This document shows positions 56,530 to 64,000 of a DNA stretch of 64,000 nt, piece by piece. The notes under the pieces are model-generated. The model was not told the DNA's origin and did no database searches. It saw only the letters and a list, made by a program, of their open reading frames with translations. Position numbers and translations under genes: made by a program. Positions within the stretch are counted from its first letter, which is position 1. The number at the start of each line of letters is the position of its first letter. The stretch is from Sphingosinicella humi (lineage in GTDB: Bacteria; Pseudomonadota; Alphaproteobacteria; Sphingomonadales; Sphingomonadaceae). Location of the stretch: assembly GCF_003129465.1 (NCBI RefSeq), contig NZ_QFFF01000001.1:558001-622000 (forward strand). Direction: 5' to 3'.

Positions 56530-56560
56530 TATGTGCCATCTGTAGTCACTACAGGATCAA
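56530..56560 (-). promoter_or_regulatory. MerR-controlled promoter of merT
   Basis: On the minus strand the -35 TTGATC, the 19-bp spacer with dyad CTGTAGTGACTACAG (56540-56554) and the -10 CACATA form a typical MerR-activated promoter. The merR gene starts at 56572 in the opposite direction. The site rules out the ATG 56539 as the merT start. Confidence 0.8.
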
Positions 56561-56571
56561 GAAGATTCTCC

Positions 56572-56976
56572 ATGGCGCGCATTAGCATAGGCAAGCTTTC
56601 CCGGCGCTCCGGGGTCAACATTGAGACGATCCGCTATTTCGAGAAAGTAGGGATTATTGCCACGCCGCCCCGTACCGAAGGCGGCCATCGGGTCTATGAC
56701 GAGGACCATGTTCGGGCGCTCGGCTTCATTCGTCGCGCTCGAGAGCTTGGCTTCACGCCTGAGGAGGTCCGCGCGATCCTGAACTTGGGTGGCCCCGGTA
56801 AAGCCTGCTGCGGCGAAGTCCGGGAGATCGCAGCCCATCACCTGAAAGAAGTCCGCGCCAAAATAGCCGATCTCGCGGAAATGGAGCGCTTGTTGGCTTC
56901 CACCATCGAGCAATGTTCTGGCGGCACCGATGCTGACTGTGCTGTCATCGACATGATCGAAGACGCGACCGTCTGA
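56572..56976 (+). CDS. merR: MerR-family mercury-type regulator
   Basis: A 134-residue regulator. The winged helix (ARISIGKLSRRSGVNIETIR) is followed by a coiled coil. The three Hg(II)-binding cysteines are in place: C80 (ACCGEV), C115 (IEQCSGG) and C123 (DADCAVID), close to Cys82/117/126 of Tn501 MerR. It is divergent from merT and binds the dyad at 56540-56554. It ends 40 bp before the convergent flavoprotein gene. Confidence 0.93.
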   Translation: MARISIGKLSRRSGVNIETIRYFEKVGIIATPPRTEGGHRVYDEDHVRALGFIRRARELGFTPEEVRAILNLGGPGKACCGEVREIAAHHLKEVRAKIADLAEMERLLASTIEQCSGGTDADCAVIDMIEDATV

Positions 56977-57016
56977 TAGTCCGCTGCGCGAGGGTCTTCC
57001 AGGCTGTCGAAACCCG

Positions 57017-58363
57017 CTAAAGCATGTAGCCGATGTCAGATGCACCCGTCGGATAGGCGAACATCGTCGTCTTGAGATCGCCGGCTGTGAGGCCGTGCCG
57101 GATGGCGAGACCGAAGAGGTTGATGACCTCGTCAGCGTGAGGCCCTACGAGGTGCGCCCCGAGGATACGGTCCGTGTCCTCCTCGACAAGCGTCTTATAG
57201 CCGTAGACGGGCTCGGCCACGCGCCGCGCTGTATACCAGTGCGAGGCCCGCTCCGACTTGACACGAAAGCGGCATCCCGAAGCTCGTGCCGCCTCTTCGC
57301 TCATCCCGACCGCCGCGATTGGAGGCAGCGTAAATGCTACGCTCGGCACACCACGATAGTCGGGTCTCGCATGGTTGCCCTTGATCAGGTTCGCCGCGAC
57401 AACCTTTGCATCATGGCTTGAGACGGGTGTGAGCGGAGGCCCCATCTGAGCTGCGTCACCTGCGGCGTAGACTGCCGGGTTGGAGATGCTTTGGAGATGC
57501 TCATTCAGCTGGAGCCGGCCTCGTTCGCTGGCGATGTCGCCGGTCGGGAGATCGAGGCGATCAAGAGCCGGTCTTCGGCCGGCGGCATGGACGACCAGAT
57601 CAGCCACGAACATCCGAGAGCCGTCCTCGGCGCTGGCGTGCACGGTGAAAGCCTCACCTGTCTTTTCGATACCGATCGCCGTGGTACCCGTGCGCACATC
57701 CACGCCGCTCCTCTCGAATGCCTCCATCAGCCAGCCGACGAGCTCCGGTTCGAACTGCGGCAATAGACGGTGGCTGCGCTGGAGGATCGTGACCTTCGCT
57801 CCGGCGCGGACGGCGACATGAGAGAATTCAGCCGCGATGTAACCGCCGCCAACGAGCAAGACCCGAGCCGGTAGGCTGTCCATCGCCAGGAAGTCCTCGT
57901 GGTCGATCAGATGCTCCTCGCCGGGTATGCCGAGCCGCACTGGCTCCGCGCCAGCGGCAATCAGGATGTGCCGCCCGTGCAACGGCTCTTCGGCGATCGA
58001 TATCGAATTGGGACCGGTGAAATATGCTTGGCCGTGGAAGGTGACGATACCCTTCTCTTGGTAGCGCTGCTCATGCTTCGCCGGGATCGCGTCTGTGAAG
58101 GTCCGCTTGAACGCGATCAGATCGCGCCAATTTATCTCGGCCGGCTCAATGATCCCCCGACCATGCAATCTGCGGCTGCTGTCGATCACCTCTGCTCCCG
58201 CGACGAGCATCTTCTTCGGATCACAGCCGCGCAGCGCGCACGTTCCGCCAAATGGCTTCTCGTCTATGATGGCGACGGTCCACCCCGCGTCTCGCATGCG
58301 CGTCGCGGCGACCATGGCAGCCGTGCCGGTGCCTATGACGATTAGATCGTAGGTTTGCTCCAT
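57017..58363 (-). CDS. flavoprotein disulfide reductase (MerA/glutathione-reductase-like)
   Basis: A 448-residue FAD/NAD(P)H oxidoreductase. The N-terminus IVIGTGTAAMVAATRMRDAG binds FAD, FGGTCALRGCDPKKMLV has the redox-active Cys pair, VLLVGGGYIAAEFSHVA binds NAD(P)H and YAAGDAAQMGPPLTPVSSHD is the second FAD motif. The C-terminal dimer domain (GAHLVGPHADEVIN) ends GASDIGYML. It lacks the C-terminal vicinal cysteines of mercuric reductase MerA, so it is not a standard Hg(II) reductase. It may reduce a glutathione-like or metal-thiol substrate. It is divergent from copA. Confidence 0.85.
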   Translation of the reverse strand: MEQTYDLIVIGTGTAAMVAATRMRDAGWTVAIIDEKPFGGTCALRGCDPKKMLVAGAEVIDSSRRLHGRGIIEPAEINWRDLIAFKRTFTDAIPAKHEQRYQEKGIVTFHGQAYFTGPNSISIAEEPLHGRHILIAAGAEPVRLGIPGEEHLIDHEDFLAMDSLPARVLLVGGGYIAAEFSHVAVRAGAKVTILQRSHRLLPQFEPELVGWLMEAFERSGVDVRTGTTAIGIEKTGEAFTVHASAEDGSRMFVADLVVHAAGRRPALDRLDLPTGDIASERGRLQLNEHLQSISNPAVYAAGDAAQMGPPLTPVSSHDAKVVAANLIKGNHARPDYRGVPSVAFTLPPIAAVGMSEEAARASGCRFRVKSERASHWYTARRVAEPVYGYKTLVEEDTDRILGAHLVGPHADEVINLFGLAIRHGLTAGDLKTTMFAYPTGASDIGYML

Positions 58364-58457
58364 CTGCTTTTCTCCAGTGCGTCACTCATGAGCTTCCGTT
58401 TCAGTCGAACAAAGCCGTTCCCACTACAGGTTCCAATCCATACCTAATTTTTGCGCC

Positions 58458-58488
58458 TTGACCCTGACACGATGTCAAGGACCATATG
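58458..58488 (+). promoter_or_regulatory. CueR-type promoter of copA
   Basis: -35 TTGACC (58458-58463), 19-bp spacer CTGACACGATGTCAAGGAC with a dyad, and -10 CATATG (58483-58488). The ATG at 58486 that could start the frame lies in the -10 element, so translation must start later. The transcript is expected to begin near 58495, placing GAGGAG (58506-58511) before TTG 58519. Confidence 0.85.
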
Positions 58489-58518
58489 AGGGGTCCACTC
58501 TTTTTGAGGAGACGAAAA

Positions 58519-60972
58519 TTGGACGCGCAGACGCTGTCACGGGCGCCGGACGATGGAGCAGCCGAGACCACGCTCACGTTGCCGATTGAAGGCATGACCT
58601 GCGCCTCCTGCGTCGGCCGAGTCGAGCGCGCCATCCGCCAAGTGCCGGGCGTCTCGAATGTTGCCGTAAACCTCGCCACCGAGCGCGCCGAGGTGACGTT
58701 CGATGACGAAGATTCCGACATTGGAACAGTCGCCGAGGCCGTCTTCAAGGCAGGCTACATGCCCGGATCCAAGACGACGGAATTGTTGGTTACCGGCATG
58801 ACCTGCGCGTCCTGCGTCGGACGTGTGGAGAAGGCGCTTCGCGCGGTGCCTGGCGTCCTCAAGGCCGACGTAAACCTCGCCACTGAAACCGCCCGCATCG
58901 AGGCTGTCGCGACCACGGCCGACACCGATCTGATTCGGGCCGTCGAAAAGGCGGGCTACTCCGCATCGCTGCGCAGCCCATCTCCCGTACGGCAAGCGGA
59001 TGAAGAGGAGGCCCGGCGGTCGGAGGTCGCCTCTCGCGAACTGCGCCATGTCATCATCGCGGCGGCCCTCTCCCTTCCGCTCGTTATCCCCATGCTCCTG
59101 TCGCCGTTCGGCGTCGACGCGATGATCCCGGGATGGGTCCAGCTGCTTCTCGCAACACCTGTCCAATTCTGGCTCGGCGGCCGCTTCTATCGGGCCGGCT
59201 GGAAGGCGCTGAAAGCGCGCACCGGAAACATGGACCTGCTCGTCGCTATCGGCACATCGGCCGCTTATGGCCTCAGTCTTTATCAATTGATGTTCCGACC
59301 GAGCCAAGGGGCCGACGGCCATTATTATTTCGAAGCATCCGCCGTCATCATCACGCTCATCCTGCTCGGCAAGTGGCTTGAAGGCAGAGCCAAACGACAG
59401 ACGGGCGCAGCGATACGCGCCTTGATGGCGCTGCGTCCGGACAAGGCTCGTGTCATGCGTTCAAGCGGGATCGAGGAAGAGGTTTCCGTCGAGGACGTCA
59501 AAACTGGCGACCGCATTCGCGTCCGGCCGGGCGAGCGAATTCCGGTTGACGGGCGACTCATCGAGGGTGCGACAAGCGTCGATGAATCGATGCTCACCGG
59601 CGAAAGCATGCCCGTCTCTAAGAGTGTCGGGAACAAGCTGACCGGCGGTTCCATCAACGGCGATGGCCTCGTGCTCATCGAGACCACCGCAGTCGGGGCT
59701 GAAACCACACTCGCGCGGATCGTCCGTCTCGTTGAAAGCGCCCAAGGCGCGAAGGCGCCGATCCAAAGGCTGGTCGACAAGGTCAGCGCAGTATTTGTGC
59801 CGATCGTCCTCGGCATCGCGGCCGTCACCTTTATCGGCTGGATCGTTGCTGGCGCCGGAGTCGAGGTCGCCATCCTCAATGCGGTGGCGGTCATGGTGAT
59901 TGCGTGCCCCTGCGCGCTCGGCCTTGCCACCCCCACGGCAGTCATGGCGGGCACCGGCGTTGCCGCCCGGGCGGGCGTTCTCATCAAGGATGCAGAGGCG
60001 CTGGAGACCGCGCACCGCATTAGCGCCGTTGCCTTCGACAAGACGGGGACGCTGACGGAGGGCAAACCTTCGCTCGTTGCCGCCATCGCCGCGCCCGGCG
60101 TCGATGATCGGCACCTCCTTGAACTGGCCTCGGGGCTTCAGAGCGGAAGCGAGCATCCGCTCGCCAAGGCCGTCATGGCCGCCGCCAAGGAACAAGGAGT
60201 GGTGCCGGCGAATACGCGGTCGATGAAGGCACTACCCGGTCGAGGCGTCACTGCTGAAATTGAGAGTGACCGGCTCGTCCTCGGAAGCTCGCGCCTCATG
60301 GACGAGGAAGGCATCGAACGCGGGTCGCTGGCCGCGCACGCTGAAGATCTGGAAGGGGACGGACGTTCCGTCTCCTGGATAGCCGCGATCTCGCCGAAGA
60401 AGAGGCTGATCGGCCTCCTCGCCTTCGGCGACGAAGCCAAGGCCTCCGCCAAAGAGGCCATCGAGATCCTTCATCGGCGGGGCGTACGCAGCATCATGCT
60501 CACCGGCGACAATGCCGGCAGCGCCAACGCGGTGGCAAAACAGCTCGGCATCGACGAGGTGATCGCAAACGTGCTGCCCGAGGGGAAAGCTGACGCCGTG
60601 GCCTCGCTTCGGGGGGAGAGCCGCACCGTCGCCATGGTAGGCGATGGCGTGAATGACGCGCCGGCACTGGCGGCGGCAGATGTTGGAATCGCCATGTCGA
60701 CGGGCACCGACGTCGCGATGCACGCGGCGGGGATCACCTTGATGCGGGGCGACCCGCGCCTGGTCGCGGACGCCATCGACATTTCCAAGCGGACCTATTC
60801 GAAGATCCGCCAAGGTCTCTTCTGGGCGTTCATCTACAACGTCGTCGGCATTCCGCTGGCGGCTTTGGGCTATCTCAGCCCGGTGCTTGCAGGCGCAGCG
60901 ATGGCGTTTTCCAGCGTCAGCGTCGTCACCAACGCGCTGACGCTCAGGAGGTGGAAGCCGCAGGCGAGTTGA
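58519..60972 (+). CDS. copA: copper-exporting P1B-type ATPase CopA
   Basis: An 817-residue Cu(I) pump. Two heavy-metal domains ([20 protein letters not shown] near 27 and [20 protein letters not shown] near 93) precede eight helices. [11 protein letters not shown] (about 463) is the metal site, TGES the actuator motif, [12 protein letters not shown] holds the phosphorylated Asp (about 507), SEHPLAKAV the nucleotide site, and [20 protein letters not shown] the hinge. TTG 58519 is taken as start: GAGGAG lies seven bases upstream, and the upstream ATG 58486 is inside the promoter. It is divergent from the flavoprotein gene and regulated by the CueR-type site. Confidence 0.94.
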   Translation: MDAQTLSRAPDDGAAETTLTLPIEGMTCASCVGRVERAIRQVPGVSNVAVNLATERAEVTFDDEDSDIGTVAEAVFKAGYMPGSKTTELLVTGMTCASCVGRVEKALRAVPGVLKADVNLATETARIEAVATTADTDLIRAVEKAGYSASLRSPSPVRQADEEEARRSEVASRELRHVIIAAALSLPLVIPMLLSPFGVDAMIPGWVQLLLATPVQFWLGGRFYRAGWKALKARTGNMDLLVAIGTSAAYGLSLYQLMFRPSQGADGHYYFEASAVIITLILLGKWLEGRAKRQTGAAIRALMALRPDKARVMRSSGIEEEVSVEDVKTGDRIRVRPGERIPVDGRLIEGATSVDESMLTGESMPVSKSVGNKLTGGSINGDGLVLIETTAVGAETTLARIVRLVESAQGAKAPIQRLVDKVSAVFVPIVLGIAAVTFIGWIVAGAGVEVAILNAVAVMVIACPCALGLATPTAVMAGTGVAARAGVLIKDAEALETAHRISAVAFDKTGTLTEGKPSLVAAIAAPGVDDRHLLELASGLQSGSEHPLAKAVMAAAKEQGVVPANTRSMKALPGRGVTAEIESDRLVLGSSRLMDEEGIERGSLAAHAEDLEGDGRSVSWIAAISPKKRLIGLLAFGDEAKASAKEAIEILHRRGVRSIMLTGDNAGSANAVAKQLGIDEVIANVLPEGKADAVASLRGESRTVAMVGDGVNDAPALAAADVGIAMSTGTDVAMHAAGITLMRGDPRLVADAIDISKRTYSKIRQGLFWAFIYNVVGIPLAALGYLSPVLAGAAMAFSSVSVVTNALTLRRWKPQAS

Positions 60973-61064
60973 GCTTGGTCGGGCGCCGACTGCGGGTGAA
61001 GCGCTAGCCATGCGTAACGAATAGGAGCCGGAGGTCGGCACCGCCTAGCTCGGAGGTTGGATCG

Positions 61065-62028
61065 ATGCAGCACGGACATTCTGGTCACATGACCCCAAAA
61101 GGGGACCGGCAGGCCTTGATCGCCTCCGGCTGGCTCACCGGCCTCTATTTCGTCGTCGAACTCGGTATCGGCATATGGACAGGCTCGGTCGCCGTACTCT
61201 CGGATGCCTTTCATACATTCTCAGCCGTGGGCGGGATTCTAATCGCTTTGGTGGCGATGCGGCTTGGTGAGAGAAAATCCAATCCGGCGCGGACGTTCGG
61301 CTATACGCGAGCGGATTCTCGGCGCCCTCTTCAATGGTCTCTTCCTGCTCGGGATGGCGCTGGTCGTCTTTTGGATGGGCGCAATGCGGCTGATGGAGCC
61401 GATCCAGCTTCCGACGACCCCGATGCTCATCGCGGCGGGAGGCGGCATCGTCACCGAGCTAATCGCTCTTTGGCTCCTCTATGAGCGGCAGAAGGGGAAC
61501 CTCAACATGAGGGGCGCCTACTGGCACATTATCCAGACGTTTGTCGGCAGCTTTTTGATCATCATATCGGCGCTCGTCATCCGCTTCACGGGCTTCCTCG
61601 CGATCGACCCGCTGCTGGGCATGGCGTTTGGTGTCGTGCTGCTTTGGGCCTCGTGGGGCATCATCAAGGAGTCGCTGCACATCCTGCTGCAGGGAACGCC
61701 GGAGGATCTCGATTTCGAGGGCGCGATTTCTGCCATTCGAGCGGTGGACGGAGTGACCGATGTTCACCATGTCCACGCCTGGAGCCTCACCTCCGGAATG
61801 AACGTCTTCTCAAGCCATGTCTGCGTGCGAGATTGGTCCGAGGGTGAGCGGGTGCTGGGCGAGGTCAGCCAGCTGCTGCGCGACCGCTACAACATCTATT
61901 TCTCGACCACCCAGATCGAGGAGCGGTGTCTGGATTCGGAAAAAGGCGCCGAGGCGATCGATATCAGCCGGACCTCGTCCTCTACTCCAGAAAGCAAGCC
62001 TCGTGGCCATTCGCATGCGAGCAGCTAA
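61065..62028 (+). pseudogene. cation diffusion facilitator family transporter, frameshifted
   Basis: Two frames together encode a CDF transporter of about 320 residues. The first ends in FGYTRA and continues out of frame; the second resumes with ILGALFNGLFLLGMALVVFW and ends in HSHASS. Insertion of two bases after 61314 (GCG G-- ATT) would restore the usual RAEILGALFNG motif. The intact protein would have six helices and a C-terminal domain (DGVTDVHHVHAWSLTSGMNV). Unusually, the usual His-x3-Asp metal sites read HTFSA and HIIQT, without the Asp. It could be a real decay event or a sequencing error. It lies between copA and cueR. Confidence 0.75.
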
Positions 62029-62059
62029 AAGCGGCGAGAGACCTCCGCGTATTCACCCC

Positions 62060-62090
62060 TTGACCTTGTCACTGTGTCAAAGTCCATATC
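62060..62090 (+). promoter_or_regulatory. CueR-type promoter of cueR
   Basis: -35 TTGACC (62060-62065), 19-bp spacer TTGTCACTGTGTCAAAGTC with a dyad and -10 CATATC (62085-62090). It matches the copA promoter in both boxes and spacer length, and precedes cueR by about 35 bp, so CueR probably regulates its own gene. Confidence 0.8.
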
Positions 62091-62121
62091 CGTTGGTGAG
62101 GAAGCGAGGAAGTCCGTTCCG

Positions 62122-62514
62122 ATGAACATCGGCCAAGCATCGAAGCAGTCCGGCGTCAGCCAGCGGATGATCCGCCACTATGAGGCCATCGGCCTCACCC
62201 CCAAGGCGGCGCGGCGGGATTCCGGCTACCGCGATTACGACGAGAAGGACGTCCACACGCTCCGTTTCATCCGGCGGGCACGTGATCTCGGTTTTCCGAT
62301 CGAAGAGATCGGCCAGCTTCTGGCGTTGTGGCGAGATCGCGATAGGACAAGCGCGGACGTGAAGGCACTCGCCTTGGCAAGGGTCGCAGAACTCAAGCAA
62401 AAGGAAGGAGAAATCCGGGCGATGCGCCTTTCACTGGAGGATTTAGCTCGGCACTGTCATGGCGATGAGCGGCCAGACTGCCCGATCCTAGAGGACATGG
62501 CGCATGTCGCTTAA
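62122..62514 (+). CDS. cueR: CueR-type copper-responsive MerR regulator
   Basis: A 130-residue MerR-family activator. The winged helix MNIGQASKQSGVSQRMIRHYE and dimerisation helix are followed by the C-terminal metal loop HCHGDERPDC, giving Cys112 and Cys120, exactly the pair that coordinates Cu(I) in E. coli CueR. ATG 62122 follows its own 19-bp-spacer promoter. It is the likely activator for copA, the HMA chaperone and itself. The following gene overlaps or closely follows its stop. Confidence 0.95.
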   Translation: MNIGQASKQSGVSQRMIRHYEAIGLTPKAARRDSGYRDYDEKDVHTLRFIRRARDLGFPIEEIGQLLALWRDRDRTSADVKALALARVAELKQKEGEIRAMRLSLEDLARHCHGDERPDCPILEDMAHVA

Positions 62515-62581
62515 GCTCAGGCATCGCAATCAACCAACGTTCATTGCAAGCTCATCTGCGAAGCCCTACTTGGCCGCCAAC

Positions 62582-62923
62582 ATGTTTCGCTTCCTTGCGT
62601 CCCTGCTGGTTGCCTTGGGCCTGATGTTCGCACCGGTAGCGATGGCCCATGGGCAAGCCATGGCTGCGCCGCATAGCTCGGCACCCGCTATGGTGAAAAT
62701 CAAAGATGGTGCTGGGAAGCACAGTCCGTCCAGCAGCCATCGATCGGGCATGGATATAAGCTGCGCAATCACCTGTGCGGCGGCGGTCCCGGCAGCAGAG
62801 CCGATGGTCAGTGATCGGATCGCACCGCCCAGGGCAGAGCTCACGCCGGCTGGCTTTCAGAAATTGATTGGCATTCAGCCTGAGGGGGAGACTCCTCCTC
62901 CCCGTATCACTCCAGAGATTTGA
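62582..62923 (+). CDS. small exported Cys-containing protein of the copper region
   Basis: A 113-residue exported protein with a signal peptide (MFRFLASLLVALGLMFAPVA, end near AMA). The mature part is rich in Ser, His and Met, with ISCAITCAAAVPAAEP, a motif like that in the protein at 52406-52717. ATG 62504, overlapping the cueR stop with AGAGGA upstream, would add 26 residues and may be the real start. It lies 29 bp before the next small gene. Function unknown; periplasmic copper binding is suggested. Confidence 0.65.
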   Translation: MFRFLASLLVALGLMFAPVAMAHGQAMAAPHSSAPAMVKIKDGAGKHSPSSSHRSGMDISCAITCAAAVPAAEPMVSDRIAPPRAELTPAGFQKLIGIQPEGETPPPRITPEI

Positions 62924-62952
62924 ACCTCACTCAAAGTTTCTTGGAGTTTACA

Positions 62953-63243
62953 ATGAAAATGCTTTTGACCGCGATCGCTTTGACGATCGCCACGCCGGCG
63001 CTCGCTCAGACTGCCAACCTTGCAGATGCTCACGCCGGACATGGCCAAATGAGCACAACTAAGGCCAAGCCTTCGACGGACCCGCATGCCGGCCACAATA
63101 TGGGTGGGATGATGAACGCCCAGGCCATGAAGGCTCACTGCGAAAAAATGAAAGCCGAAGGCAAGACGATGGAGGGCTGCGACATGCAGGGCTCCAAGGC
63201 GAAAGCCGACCCGCATGCCGGTCATAATATGAGTCAGAAGTAA
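62953..63243 (+). CDS. periplasmic His/Met-rich copper-binding protein
   Basis: A 96-residue protein with a signal peptide ending TPALAQ. The mature part has three His-x2-His or HAGHN motifs (DAHAGHGQMS, DPHAGHNMGGMMN, DPHAGHNMSQ) and CxnC pairs in AHCEKMKAEGK and EGCDMQG. This composition points to Cu binding in the periplasm. ATG 62953 follows GGAG at seven bases. A strong terminator directly follows. It is in the run cueR-62582-62953. Confidence 0.8.
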   Translation: MKMLLTAIALTIATPALAQTANLADAHAGHGQMSTTKAKPSTDPHAGHNMGGMMNAQAMKAHCEKMKAEGKTMEGCDMQGSKAKADPHAGHNMSQK

Positions 63244-63249
63244 TGGCTC

Positions 63250-63284
63250 CTGGGAGGCGGTGCACGCATCGCCTCCCAGTTTTC
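63250..63284 (+). terminator. rho-independent terminator after the His/Met-rich gene
   Basis: CTGGGAGGCG (63250-63259) pairs perfectly with CGCCTCCCAG (63270-63279), with a ten-base loop and TTTTCT after the stem. It separates the small copper-binding genes from the multicopper oxidase gene. Confidence 0.9.
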
Positions 63285-63328
63285 TAGAGCCGAAACCCAG
63301 CTCCTTCGGAGCAGTCAGGGATCCCAAA

Positions 63329-64000
63329 ATGAATCAGCTTATCGAACGACGCGCGCTGCTGCGCGCGGGCGCGATCGGCGCCGCCGGCGTCGGTCTCTCA
63401 AGCCTCTTTCCGGCTTGGGCTCAGAGCGGAAGTGCTGGCCTCGCGCCGACCCTGCCCACACTCTCGGGCGAAGACATCCGCCTGAAGGTTGCGCACAGCC
63501 CCTTCACCGTTGGCGGCCGCACCGGCCACGCGATCACGATGAACGGCGTGCTCCCGGCCCCCCTCATTCGCCTGCGCGAAGGACAGAATGTCCGCATCCA
63601 TGTCGAGAACACGCTCGATGAGGACACGTCCATCCACTGGCACGGCTTCATCCTGCCCTTCCACATGGACGGCGTGCCGGGCATCAGCTTCCCCGGCATT
63701 CTGCCGAAGACCACATTCACCTACGAATTCCCGATCGTCCAGAACGGCACCTATTGGTATCACAGCCATTCCGGTCTTCAGGAGCAGGTCGGCCATTACG
63801 GCCCGATCGTCATCGATCCCGCCGAGCCCGACCCGGTCGCCTACGACCGCGAGCATGTGATCGTCCTCAGCGACTGGACTTTCCTCCATCCACACCAGCT
63901 CTTCGGCAAGCTCAAGAAGCAGGGCGGCTATTTCAACCGTCAGAAGCAAACGCTCTCAGGTCTCGTTGGAGGTGATGACGATCTTGCGCGGAACATGTCT
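63329..64000 (+). CDS. copper resistance multicopper oxidase, 5' part
   Basis: The first 224 codons of a Tat-exported multicopper oxidase of the CopA/PcoA type; the gene continues past the right edge. The leader NQLIERRALLRAGAIGAAG has twin arginines and an AWAQS cleavage site. The first cupredoxin domain has SIHWHGFILPFHMDGV and NGTYWYHSHSGLQEQ, the His-x-His pairs of the type 2/3 copper cluster. The enzyme oxidises Cu(I) to Cu(II) in the periplasm. It follows a terminator but is part of the copper resistance set. Confidence 0.92.
   Translation, partial: MNQLIERRALLRAGAIGAAGVGLSSLFPAWAQSGSAGLAPTLPTLSGEDIRLKVAHSPFTVGGRTGHAITMNGVLPAPLIRLREGQNVRIHVENTLDEDTSIHWHGFILPFHMDGVPGISFPGILPKTTFTYEFPIVQNGTYWYHSHSGLQEQVGHYGPIVIDPAEPDPVAYDREHVIVLSDWTFLHPHQLFGKLKKQGGYFNRQKQTLSGLVGGDDDLARNMS

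Noticed and set aside
57017-58363. Mercuric reductase MerA
   Set aside because: Neither the N-terminal HMA domain nor the C-terminal Cys-Cys pair is present.

Overview
The window is a high-GC alphaproteobacterial chromosome segment, most likely from the Sphingomonadales (Sphingomonas/Sphingosinicella-like). The main reason is a dispersed but recognisable sphingolipid gene set: serine palmitoyltransferase with its own acyl carrier protein, a bacterial ceramide-synthase-like GNAT, an epimerase-family reductase, a lipid kinase and a fatty-acid hydroxylase. LptF/LptG-type permeases, TonB receptors and the paired GTCATCCCGGCGAAAGCCGGG-type repeats point the same way. No genus can be fixed from sequence reading alone.

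Layout. 1-3912 (minus): a curli locus, csgF-csgG followed by a very large curlin-repeat gene that runs off the left edge. 4355-7978: a LuxR-type regulator divergent from a TonB-dependent receptor. 8064-14239: housekeeping genes (tRNA-Gly, tRNA-Ser, hspQ, rplU-rpmA, obgE) with a GNAT, a metal-dependent hydrolase and a TetR regulator. 13313-28632: the lipid region, with epimerase, a PycTM/DUF5706-like membrane protein, acp-spt, a hybrid histidine kinase, a Tam41-like protein and a ceramide/diacylglycerol-type kinase, lptF-lptG-flippase in one overlapping operon, a fatty-acid hydroxylase and the ceramide-synthase-like GNAT. 28651-34609: xthA, erpA, purS-purQ, a TrmH-type methyltransferase, GST, sugar O-acetyltransferase, a queuosine-precursor transporter and two tiny membrane proteins.

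A tRNA-Arg(TCT) at 34668-34744 marks the start of an accessory region. From 34877 to 43546 it reads as a defence island: a HEPN/Abi-type protein with a CBS-like tail, a DUF2384-like antitoxin fragment, an AbiEii-type nucleotidyltransferase with a small partner, and an XRE regulator divergent, across a 21-bp palindrome, from a 5-methylcytosine methyltransferase and a GHKL-ATPase/PD-(D/E)XK-nuclease fusion. A three-gene operon (unknown protein, Xre/MbcA antitoxin-like, HAD phosphatase) follows. Imperfect 71-bp direct repeats (36598-36668 and 41629-41699) bracket the AbiEii pair and the methyltransferase/ATPase unit. No integrase is visible.

From 43737 to the right edge is a heavy-metal resistance island: cusCBA with CusF modules and accessory genes, an unusual epimerase-membrane fusion with a Met/His/Asp-rich linker, a MerR-controlled merT/GDCCVxC operon without a true merA, a flavoprotein disulfide reductase, a CueR-type copper regulon (an HMA-domain copper chaperone, CopA ATPase, CueR and Cys/Met/His-rich periplasmic proteins), a frameshifted CDF transporter, and the start of a Tat-exported multicopper oxidase. 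Three near-identical promoters with 19-bp spacers (55790-55820, 58458-58488, 62060-62090) tie the copper genes to CueR and show that the copA reading frame starts at TTG 58519, not at the upstream ATG.
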